Notes under the pieces: model-generated | What the model was told of the DNA's origin: nothing | The model's input: the letters and a program-made list of their open reading frames with translations, nothing else | Databases searched by the model: none | Shown here: positions 41,908-50,781 of the stretch, piece after piece | Position numbering within the stretch: position 1 is the stretch's first letter | How the letters are laid out: the number at the start of each line of letters is the position of its first letter | NCBI RefSeq assembly: GCF_022539505.1 | Contig: NC_061508.1 | Span: 342,067,484 to 342,131,483 of the forward strand | Source of the DNA: Lolium rigidum | Taxonomy: Eukaryota > Streptophyta > Magnoliopsida > Poales > Poaceae | Length of the DNA: 64,000 nt | Reading direction: 5' to 3' | Translations under genes and position numbers: made by a program

Positions 41908-43178
41908 GGTAATAAACCCAGAAATTCTACCGAGGTTGCAGAATGATGTGGTCCAATGTCTCGTTAGTTTTGAGCTGGTGTTCCCACCATCCTTCTTCAA
42001 TATTATGACACATCTCCTCGTTCACCTGGTCGATGAGATTTCCATTCTCGGTCCTGTGTTTCTACACAATATGTTCCCCTTCGAGAGGTTCATGGGAGTC
42101 TTGAAGAAATATGTTCATAACCGTGCTAGGCCAGAAGGAAGCATCTCCAAGGGCTATGGAACGAGAGGAGGTCATTGAATTCTGTGTTGACTTTATTCCT
42201 GACCTTAAGCCGATTGGTGTTCCTGAATCGCGGCATGAAGGGAGACTAAGTGGAAAAGGCACGCTAGGAAGGAAATCAATGATATGTAGGGACGGGATTT
42301 CTTTGACTCAAGCACACTACACGGTTCTACAAAGTTCCACCATGGTGGCTCCGTATATCGGTGAGCACAAGAACTTTCTACGCTCCCAGAACCCGGGGCA
42401 GTCGAACGATTGGATTAGACGTGAACACATGTCGACTTTCAGCGGTTGGTTGCAAAAACATCTCCTGAATAACGAAGATATTGAAGATCAGCTGTACTTG
42501 CTGGCCCAGACACCATCTTCGACTGTAGTGACTTTCCAAGGGTACGAGATAAATGGGAATACATTTTACACGATCGCCCAAGATAAAAAGAGCACCAACC
42601 AAAACGAGTGGTGTCCGCTTTGATGCAATAATGAATGAAGGCCCAAATGACACATATTATGGTTACATAGAGGATATCCGGGAACTTGAGTATGGACCTT
42701 CTTTTAAGGTCCCTTTGTTTAGGTGCAAATGGGTCAACAAAACGAGGAGGCGGGGTTCGGGTAGACAAGTTGTATGGAATGACAACGGTGGATCTCAACA
42801 ATCTTGGGTATAGAGACGAACCATTCGTCCTAGCCAAGGATGTGGCCCAGGTTTTCTATGTGAAGGATATGTCTAGCAAACCAAGAAAAAGGAAACATAA
42901 GGAAACAAATACATCAAACGATGAGCCAAAGCGCCACATAGTTCTTTACGGAAAAAGAAACATCGTGGGAGTGGAGGACAAGACAGACATGTCGAGAAGA
43001 TTATAATAAGTTTGATGAAATTCCACCCTTCGGAGTGAACATTGATCCAAGCATCAAGTTAAATGATGAAGATGCTCCATGGTTAAGGCCGAAGAAGATT
43101 AAATGATGAAGATGATCCATGGCACAAATGAGTATCTCAACATGGCAATCAATTTCCCATTTATTTTTGTGTAATCAT

Positions 43179-43670
43179 TTAAGCTGTATGTAAGATATGA
43201 AAAGTGGAGATGCGCCACGGGAGATTTCCCAACCCTTTCCCCAACAACTTGCTAGATGAGATGTAGTCGTTCAGGGGCTTGCAGGAAAAAATTCCAAGGC
43301 GCGGTTTCTGAAGATGCCGTAGGGCGTGTGCACCAACGACATCTTCGAGAAACTGCGCCACGGGAGATTTCCCAACCCTTTCCCCAACACTGTTAGATGA
43401 GATGTAGTCGTTCAGGGGCTTGCAGGAAAAAATTCCAAGGCGCAGTTTCTGAAGATGCCGTAGGGCGTGTGCACCAACGACATCTTCGAGAAACTGCGCC
43501 ACGGGAGATTTCCCAACCCTTTCCCCAACACTGTTAGATGAGATGTAGTCGTTTAGGGGCTTGCAGGGAAAAATTCCGAGGAGCAGCTTCCGAAGATGTC
43601 GTAGGGCGTGTGCACCAACGACATCTTCGAGAAGCTGCGCCACGGGAGATTTCCCAACCCTTCCCTTCAT
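43179..43670 (-). CDS. ORF of 47-residue tandem repeats, unknown function
   Basis: From ATG 43670 (MKGRVGKSP) the minus strand reads repeats of the form VGKSPVAQFLEDVVGAHALR, then HLQKLRLGIFSCKPLNDYIS and SNSVGER. The third copy loses the pattern after DYISS, coinciding with the 142-bp spacing. No known domain. The ORF lies antisense downstream of TNP2. Whether it is expressed is unknown; the alternative is a chance open frame in a repeat whose length happens to divide by three. Confidence 0.35.
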   Translation of the reverse strand: MKGRVGKSPVAQLLEDVVGAHALRHLRKLLLGIFPCKPLNDYISSNSVGERVGKSPVAQFLEDVVGAHALRHLQKLRLGIFSCKPLNDYISSNSVGERVGKSPVAQFLEDVVGAHALRHLQKPRLGIFSCKPLNDYISSSKLLGKGLGNLPWRISTFHILHTA

Positions 43671-43680
43671 CCATGGGAAT
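43213..43680. repeat. 141-bp tandem repeat, three and a bit copies
   Basis: The unit starts GCGCCACGGGAGATTTCCC at 43213, 43355, 43496 and 43637 (periods 142, 141, 141). Copies are nearly identical, so the array is young or homogenised. On the minus strand the 141-bp period keeps one frame open. Confidence 0.92.
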
Positions 43681-43881
43681 GAAACTCTGCTTGGCTTGTT
43701 GATGCTGCTTGGCAAGGCGTATCGATGCTCCTTTTATAGGCACGGCACCTCTTCTACTTTGTCTTGTTCCTTCGACAGGGCGTCGTGCGCTACATGCTTT
43801 ATCTCATCGAGCAGTGCGTCCACCCATGCGTTCTTATCCTGCCGACATCTTTAGTCCCGGTTGTACCCACCAGCCGGGACT

Positions 43882-44457
43882 CACGGTGGGCAAAAAAACC
43901 GATGACCGAAGACCGAAACCGAAAAGACCGAGACCGAACCCAAAAAGACCGAGACCGAAATGACCGATAAAATATTGGGTAGAAAATTTTATAGACCGAA
44001 TTAAGTTTGGTCAATTCGGTCATTTTGTTCTGAGTAACCGAATAGACCGAACTGACCGAATTTTACGTAAGACTGTCCCAATCCTTAGATTTTGTGATAT
44101 GCGTGAGATGTGATATTGTTGAATGTTCATAAACTTCTCTAGCGTTGTTACATTTTTGTTTAGATTGTTGAACATTTATTCGTGCCAATTGATAATAATA
44201 TATGCAATGAAAAAAACATCCAAAATACATCTAAAATGTTGCCAACCTTTTACTAAATAATGTCTAAGTTTTGCGTTGACAACATCGGCCACATCTGTTC
44301 GGTCATGACCGAACCCGAACCCAATTATTGGGTACCCGAATTTGTCGGGTAGTAAAAGTAACAAGTATATTTCGGTCTTCATTTTTTCTGACCGAATTTG
44401 AAATAGACCGAAATACAAAAACCGAATTTTCGGTCATGACCGAATGCCCACCCCTAG
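43882..44457. mobile_element. hAT-type MITE with GACCGA subterminal arrays
   Basis: A perfect 8-bp duplication CCGGGACT (43874-43881, 44458-44465) flanks imperfect ends CACGGTGGGCA and inverted TGCCCACCCCTAG. Both ends are filled with GACCGAA/TTCGGTC words (at least a dozen). 576 bp, AT-rich centre, non-coding. It inserted in the CACTA repeat unit. Confidence 0.88.
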
Positions 44458-44690
44458 CCGGGACTAAAGGTTACCCACACGTCCTTATCCCACCGACAGT
44501 TTTGTTAGATGACACAAAAAAGGATCTTTAGTCCCGGTTGTACCCACCAGCCGGGACTAAAGGTTACCCACACGTCCTTATCCCACCGACAGTTTTGTTA
44601 GATGACACAAAAAAGGATCTTTAGTCCCGGTTGTACCCACCAGCCGGGACTAAAGGTTACCCACACGTCCTTATCCCACCGACAGTTTTT
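44458..44690. repeat. 93-bp tandem repeat with CACTA subterminal motifs
   Basis: The unit starts CCGGGACTAAAGG at 44458, 44551 and 44644, exactly 93 bp apart. Each includes the complementary pair CTTTAGTCCCGG / CCGGGACTAAAG separated by TTGTACCCACCAG, able to form a hairpin. The third copy is cut off at about 44690. Earlier copies start at 43850, before the MITE. Confidence 0.9.
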
Positions 44691-44768
44691 GGCGCCACTG
44701 CGTTCCCGCCTATTTTTCTTCCCGCGCTTTCCACTGCTTCCCGCCTCCGTCCTCCCGCCATTTTTTCA

Positions 44769-44778
44769 CTATATATAT
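44769..44778 (+). promoter_or_regulatory. TATA box of the CACTA-borne ORF
   Basis: CTATATATATG, 67-76 bases before ATG 44845; conserved with the copy at 15574. Upstream GCGCCACTGCGTTCCCGCC is shared as well. Confidence 0.65.
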
Positions 44779-44844
44779 GTTGGCTTGGCCTCCATTTACA
44801 TATCACATCTAGACTCATATCTGCAAACCTTATCACCAGGTCAC

Positions 44845-45371
44845 ATGGCTTCCATCGTATCTCTAACCCTCCGGGAGGCGGAGGCGCTTTGCGCGTCGAA
44901 CTACCCCTGCCCGCCGGGCTACCGCGTCCCTACCGGCTGGTTGCTGAGCGTCGGAGGGGTACCGGTCCCTCCTGTCCCTCTAGGTGTGGCGCGCGAGATG
45001 GCCATCACGAACCACTACTACTTCGAGCTCACGCCAGAGCAGCGGAGGAATCCCCAGTGGCATCCCGACTACAGCCCGTCTTGGGAAAGCTTCTTCATCA
45101 ATCGGCGTGAGAGGGCGCTCGCCAGGCACGAGGAGGGCGGCCCGCCTCCTTCGAACTTCAACGAGGCCGGCCGTCGGCTGTGGTGGTGCGGCCGGACTCT
45201 CCGGGCGTCATGGCCTACCGTGGCCCCCGCCTGCGCTACCCTCAGTCCCAGCCCACGCGTGCTCTCCCGTCGAGGTTCGACTACCGCGACCCCGATGCCA
45301 GTGACGATGATGACGGCGACTACGACGACTACAGTGGCGAGTACTATAGGGCTAGGCACGAGTATGACTGA
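44845..45371 (+). CDS. CACTA-borne protein of unknown function (homologue of the ORF at 14990-15510)
   Basis: ATG 44845 reads MASIVSLTLREAEALCASNY, then PPGYRVPTGWLLSVGGV, ITNHYYFELTPEQRRNPQWH and NFNEAGRRLWWCGRTLR. At 45199-45204 the frame shifts; the continuation in the other frame is MAYRGPRLRYPQ, then FDYRDPDASDDDDGDYDD and a tail ending YRARHEYD with TGA at 45369-45371. Comparison with the 15-kb copy (CTCCAGAGTGTC against CTCCGGGCGTC) suggests one A lost from a CAG, so the real gene may be intact at about 175 codons. The acidic Asp/Tyr C-terminus and the tryptophan/proline-rich centre match no domain I know. Association with two CACTA elements makes it family cargo. Confidence 0.7.
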
Positions 45372-45634
45372 ATGACTAGAACAGTCGAATCTGGCGATGT
45401 ATCTTAATTAATTTTCAGTTGAGCTCTGTACTTTAATTCCATGTATGTGGCGGGAAACTTTTCTCCGAGGAGCTACTGTACTTTAATTTCAGTTCAATCG
45501 TAATAAATTTCGTGTCAACCACTTTATTGAACAAAACCAACCGACATCGACTTTATAAACTAAATTTAAACTAATAGAACAGACAACGACTTTATTGAAA
45601 TTACAATAAAATAGATAAATTACTAGTCTAGTCT
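45372..45634. other. Spacer between convergent CACTA genes
   Basis: AT-rich, non-coding; the plus-strand ORF above and the minus-strand AP2/ERF gene end towards each other here. Confidence 0.5.
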
Positions 45635-45714
45635 CTACTCGTCGTCGGAGGTTGTTTCCGTCCAAATGTCCTCCCACCGAGGGTCGTTTTCGGTCCAAGT
45701 TGTATTCGGGTTCT

Positions 45715-47310
45715 TGATACGTCTCCAACGTATCGATAATTTCTTGTGTTCCATGCCACATTATTGATGTTATCTACATGTTTTATGCACACTTTATGTC
45801 ATATTCGTGCATTTTACGGAACTAACCTATTAACAAGATGCCGAAGTGCCGATTCGTTGTTTTCTGCTGTTTTTGGTTTCAGAAATCCTAGTAAAGAAAT
45901 ATTCTCGGAATTGGACGAAATAAAAGCCCGAGAGGCCTATTTTCTCACGAAGCTTCCGGAAGACCGAAGACGAGACGAAGAGGGGCCACGGGGGAGCCAA
46001 ACCCTAGGGCGGCGCGGCCCCCCTTGGCCGCGCGGCCCTGTGGTGTGGGCCCCCGTGCCGCCTCTTGACTTGCCCTTCCGCCTACAAATAGCCTCCGTGA
46101 CGAAACCCCCGGTACCGAGAGCCACGATACGGAAAACATTGCGAGACGCCGTCGCCGCCGATCCCATCTCGGGGGATCACGGAGATCGCCTCCGGCACCC
46201 TGCCGGAGAGGGGAATCATCTCCCGGAGGACTCTACACCGCCATGGTCGCCTCCGGAGTGATGAGTGAGTAGTCTACCCCTGGACTATGGGTCCATAGCA
46301 GTAGCTAGATGGTTGTCTTCTCCCCATTGTGCTATCATTGTCGGATCTTGTGAGCTGCCTAACATGATCAAGATCATCTATATGTAATTCTATATGTTGC
46401 GTTTGTTGGGATCCGATGAATAGAGAATACTTGTTATGTTGATTACCAAAGTTATGCTTATGTGTTGTTTATGATCTTGCATGCTCTCCGTTATTAGTAG
46501 ATGCTCTGGCCAAGTAGATGCTTTTAACTCCAAGAGGGAGTACTTATGCTCGATAGTGGGTTCATGCCTGCATTGACACCTGGGACGAGTGACGAAAGTT
46601 CTAAGGTTGTGTTGTGCTTGTTGCCACTAGGGATAAAACATTGATGCTATGTCTAAGGATGTAGTTGTTGATTACATTACGCACCATACTTAATGCAATT
46701 GTACGTTGCTTTGCAACTTAATACTGGAGGGGTTCGGATGATAACACTGAAGGTGGACTTTTTAGGCATAGATGCAGTTGGATGGCGGTCTATGTACTTT
46801 GTCGTAATGCCCAATTAAATCTCACTATACTCATCATGATATGTATGTGCATGGTCATGCTCTCTTTATTTGTCAATTGCCCAACTGTAATTTGTTCACC
46901 CAACATGCTGTTCGTCTTATGGGAGAGACACCTCTAGTGAACTGTGGACCCCGGTCCAATTCTCTTACTGAAATACAATCTACTGCAATATTTGTTTTTA
47001 CTGTTTTCTCTGCAAACAATCATCATCCACACAATACGGTTAATCCTTTGTTACAGCAAGCCGGTGAGATTGACAACCTCACTGTTTCGTTGGGGCAAAG
47101 TACTTTGGTTGTGTTGTGCAGGTTCCACGTTGGCGCCGGAATCTACGGTGTTGCGCCGCACTACATCCCGCCGCCATCAACCTTCAACGTGCTTCTTGGC
47201 TCCTCCTGGTTCGATAAACCTTGGTTTCTTTACGAGGGAAAACTTGCTGCTGTGCGCATCATACCTTCCTCTTGGGGTTGCCCAACGAACGTGTGAAATA
47301 CACGCCATCA
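45715..47310 (+). repeat. 5' LTR of the non-autonomous LTR element
   Basis: 1596 bp. Contains CCTACAAATAGCC (46081-46093), the likely TATA region, preceded by a GC-rich block (GGCGCGGCC...GGCCGCGCGGCC). Open frames across it are not genes. Confidence 0.93.
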
Positions 47311-47321
47311 AGCTCTTTTAC

Positions 47322-47337
47322 TGGCGCCGTTGCCGGG
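47322..47337 (+). other. Primer-binding site of the non-autonomous LTR element
   Basis: TGGCGCCGTTGCCGGG, 11 bases after the LTR, complementary in form to the 3' end of plant tRNA-Asp, a primer known for gypsy elements of grasses. Confidence 0.8.
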
Positions 47338-47545
47338 AGATCAAGACACGGCTGCAAGGGGAGTCTCCACTTCTCAATCTCTTTACTTTGTTTTTGTCTT
47401 GCTTTATTTTATTTACTACTTTGTTTGCTGCACTAAATCAAAATACAAAAAAATTAGTTGCTAGTTTTACTTTATTTACTATCTTGTTTGCTATATTGAA
47501 AACACAAAAAAATTAGTTACTAGCATTTACTTTACTTATTTCATC

Positions 47546-48181
47546 ATGTTTCCTTTTAATTTTACCACAAAGAACATACCGGTAGGACGTGGGTCTATAG
47601 TTGGGAGAAATAATATAGAAGAATTCTTCAACCATGTTAGTACTATTGATGATTTTGAGGATAGACACTTGGTAGACCTTGCGCCTACTTATGAAATTGC
47701 TGCCGCGCATTTAGTTCGCTTGTTGGAAACCAAATTTGTTAATCTCAATCCTATAATCCAACATATGTTTTTCACACTTGGTGATATGGAAGAAGGGGAA
47801 AAGAAAGATTTTGTTTTAGAAACCCTTCTTAGAGAATTTGGTGGTCTAGCAAGAGAAGCTAGAAAGGTCTTTGCTAAATTTAATATGCTTGGTTCTCCTA
47901 CTAATTTTGCTAGTCTCCTTGAAAAGATGGATATGGATAGAATAAGATATACTAATAATATTGATGAGATCAAAGCACCAATACCATGCAAGCTCCTAGC
48001 TATGAATGATGCACTAGAAAATAATTATGCTTGGCTTGTTCCTGAAAATTTGTTTGATGAGAGTAGCACACCTAAGACTAATGAAAAGGGAGATGCTAAA
48101 ACTTATGTATCTAATATAATATGCCTAGTTGAGAAAACCCCACACCTCGCTGAGAATGCACCACCCTTCGACAATACTTGA
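47546..48181 (+). CDS. ORF of unknown function in the non-autonomous LTR element
   Basis: Intact 211-codon frame from ATG 47546 (MFPFNFTTKNIPVGRGSIVG) to TGA 48179-48181. Predicted largely helical: NNIEEFFNHVSTIDDFEDRH, EIAAAHLVRLLETKF, KKDFVLETLLREFGGLAREA and the segment NFASLLEKMDMDRIRY. There is no zinc knuckle, DTG or YxDD motif. By position (first ORF after the primer site) it could take the place of gag, but no gag similarity is visible. It is the only intact frame in the element and has no CWG-linked shift, which argues for coding constraint. An ORF of this kind was not seen in the other elements here. Confidence 0.6.
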   Translation: MFPFNFTTKNIPVGRGSIVGRNNIEEFFNHVSTIDDFEDRHLVDLAPTYEIAAAHLVRLLETKFVNLNPIIQHMFFTLGDMEEGEKKDFVLETLLREFGGLAREARKVFAKFNMLGSPTNFASLLEKMDMDRIRYTNNIDEIKAPIPCKLLAMNDALENNYAWLVPENLFDESSTPKTNEKGDAKTYVSNIICLVEKTPHLAENAPPFDNT

Positions 48182-48881
48182 TACACACTTTCTGCGCCTA
48201 GCTGAAAGGCGTTAAAGAAAAGCGCTTATGGGAGACAACGCATGTTTTTACCTACAGTACTTTGTTTTTGTTTTGTGTATTGGAAGTTGTTTACTACTGT
48301 AGCAACCTCTCCTTATCTTAGTTTCGAGTTTTGTTGTGCCAAGTTAAGCCGTTGATAGAAAAGTAAGTACTAGATTTGGATTACTGCGCAGTTCCAGATT
48401 TCTTTGCTGTCACGAATCTGAGCCCACTGCCCTGCAGGAAGCTCAGAAAATTATGCAAATTTACGTGCATGATCCTCAGATATGTACGCAACTTTCATTC
48501 AATTTGAGCATTTTCATTTCAGCAAGTCTGGTGCCATTTTAAAATTCGTCAATACGAACTGTTCTGTTTTGACAGATTCTGCCTTTTATTTCGCATTGCC
48601 TCTTTCGCTATGTTGGATGAATTTCTTTGATCCACTAATGTCCAGTAGCATTATGCAATGTCCAGAAGTGTTAAGAATGATTGTGTCACCTCTGAATATG
48701 TCAATTTATTTTGTGCACTAACCCTCTAATGAGTTGTTTCGAGTTTGGTGTGGAGGAAGTTTTCAAGGATCAAGAGAGGAGTATGATGCAACATGATCAA
48801 GGAGAGTGAAAGCTCTAAGCTTGGGGATGCACCCGGTGGTTCACCCCTGCATATATCAAGAAGACTCAAGCGTCTAAGCTT

Positions 48882-48902
48882 GGGGATGCCCAAGGCATCC
48901 CC
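48882..48902 (+). other. Perfect 9-bp stem-loop in the LTR element
   Basis: GGGGATGCC, loop CAA, GGCATCCCC. It directly follows AAGCTT, so the hairpin overlaps a copy of the family's polypurine-tract word. May act in RNA packaging or dimerisation; this is inference from position and perfection. Confidence 0.7.
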
Positions 48903-50754
48903 TTCTTCATCAACAAATTATCGAGGTTCCTCCCCTGAAACTACATTTTTATTCGGCCACATCTTATGTGCTTTTTCTTGGAGCGTCGGTTTGTTTTTGT
49001 TTTTGTTTTGTTTGAATAAAATGGATCCTAGCATTCACTTTATGGGAGAGATACACACTCCGCTGTAGCATATGGACAAATATGTCCTTGGTTTCTACTC
49101 ATAGTATTCATGGCGAAGTTTCTCCTTCGTTAAATTGTTATATGGTTGGAATTGGAAAATGATACATATAGTAATTGCTAGAAATGTTTTGGGTAATGTG
49201 ATACTTGGCAATTGTTGTGCTCATGTTTAAGCTCTTGCATCATATGCTTTGCACCCATTAATGAAGAAATGCATAGAGCATGCTAAAATTTGGTTTGCAT
49301 ATTTGGTTTCTCTAAGGTCTAGATAATTTCTAGTTTTGAGTTTGAACAACAAGGAAGACGGTGTAGAGTCTTATAATGCTTTCAATATGTCTTTTATGTG
49401 AGTTTTGCTGCACCGATTCATCCTTGTGTTTGTTTCAAATAACCTTGCTAGCCTAAACCTTGTATCGAGAGGGAATACTTCTCATGCATCCAAAATACTT
49501 GAGCCAACCACTATGCCATTTGTGTCCACCATACCTACCTATACTACATGGTATTTTCCCGCCATTCCAAAGTAAATTGCTTGAGTGCTACCTTTAAAAT
49601 TCCATCATTCACCTTTGCAATATATAGCTCATGGGACAAATAGCTTAAAAACTATTGTGGTATTGAATATGTAATTATGCACTTTATCTCTTATTAAGTT
49701 GCTTGTTGTGCGATAACCATGTTTGCGGGAACGCCATCAACTCTTTGTTGAATTTCATGTGAGTTGCTATGCATGTTCGTCTTGTACGAAGTAAGGGCGA
49801 TCTACACTGAGTTGAATGGTTTGAGCATGCATATTGTGAGAGAAGAACATTGGGCCGCTAACTAAAGCCATGATTCATGGTGGAAGTTTCAGTTTTGGAC
49901 AAATATCCTCAAATCTCTAATGAGAAAAGAATTAATTGTTGTCAAATGCTTAAAGCATTAAAAGAGGAGTCCATTATCATGTTGTCTATGTTGTCCCGGT
50001 ATGGATGTCTAAGTTGAGAATAATCAAAAGCGAGAAATCCAAATGCGAGCTTTCTCCTTAGACCTTTGTACAGGCGGCATAGAGGTACCCCTTTGTGAAA
50101 CTTGGTTAAAGCATATGTATTGCGGTGATAATCCAGGTAGTCCAAGCTAATTAGGACAAGGTGCGAGCACTATTAGTACACTATGCATGAGGCTTGCAAC
50201 TTATAAGATATAATTTACATGATGCATATGCTTTATTACTACCGTTGACAAAATTGTTTCATGTTTTCAAAATCAAGCTCTAGCACAAATATAGCAATCG
50301 ATGCTTTTCCTCTATGAGGACCATTCTTTTACTTTCAATGTTGAGTCAGTTCACCTATTTCTATCCACCTCAAGAAGCAAATACTTGTGTGAACTGTGCA
50401 TTGATTCCTACATACTTGCTTATTGCACTTATTATATTACTCTATGTTGACAATATCCATGAGATATACATGTTACAAGTTGAAAGCAACCGCTGAAACT
50501 TAATCTTCTTTTGTGTTGCTTCAATACCTTTACTTTGAATTATTGCTTTATGAGTTAACTCTTATGCAAGACTTATTGATGCTTGTCTTGAAGGACTATT
50601 CATGAAAAGTCTTTGCTTTATGATTCACTTGTTTACTCATGTCATCACCATTGTTTTGATCGCTGCATTCACTACATATGCTTTACAAATAGTATGATCA
50701 AGTTTATGATGGCATGTCACTCCAGAAATTATCTTTGTTATCGTTTTACCTGCT

Positions 50755-50781
50755 CGGGACGAGCAGAACTAAGCTTGATGC
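50755..50781 (+). other. Degenerate polypurine tract before the 3' LTR
   Basis: GCTCGGGACGAGCAGAACTA followed by AAGCTTGATGC. Compared with the interior AAGCTTGGGGATGC copies the tract before the LTR has lost GGG, which would weaken plus-strand priming. GCTCG..CGAGC is itself a small hairpin. Confidence 0.55.

Larger units (their letters stand above)
26813..43106 (+). pseudogene. CACTA TNP2-type transposase, split by Tat element 1
   Basis: Begins at ATG 26813/26819. An N-terminal Transposase-associated domain (MNRQWMYIDRRFDEF...CPCVNCKN) is followed by an acidic linker and the TNP2 core: LPADTYEAKKIVCPLGL, LDACPVC, DGMNPFG, YNLPPWLCMKRKFIMMP, VTINDWPALGN and IDVMHVTKNLCVNLLGF. A DUF4218 region (LPENVRLPIVKLCAFLNA; HLLVHLVDEISILGPV; GSISKGYG) and a DUF4216-like C-terminus (YGPSFKVPLFRCKWVN) end at TGA 43104-43106. 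The retrotransposon sits exactly after ...ISQKV (28942); the frame resumes at 41908 with INPEILPRLQ. Independently there are frameshifts near 27000, 27240, 27590, 28020, 28230, 28600 and 42165, so it is broken even without the insertion, unless some are sequence errors. The role, excision and integration of CACTA elements, is family knowledge. Confidence 0.9.
43107..43881. other. 3' flank of the TNP2 gene
   Basis: A short duplication (TTAAATGATGAAGATG at about 43060 and 43098) spans the stop codon. It is followed by the 141-bp tandem repeats and, from 43850, the first CTTTAGTCCCGGTT subterminal-type repeat. Confidence 0.6.
48182..50781 (+). other. Non-coding interior of the LTR element
   Basis: 2.6 kb without a supported gene. 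Landmarks: two AAGCTTGGGGATGC words (48815-48830 and 48876-48889), a perfect hairpin at 48882-48902, and the degenerate polypurine region at 50755-50781. Confidence 0.7.

Noticed and set aside
45746..46261. 171-codon frame across the 5' LTR and its repeat at 51122-51328
   Set aside because: Lies in the LTR GC-rich promoter block; present in both LTRs only because the DNA is repeated.
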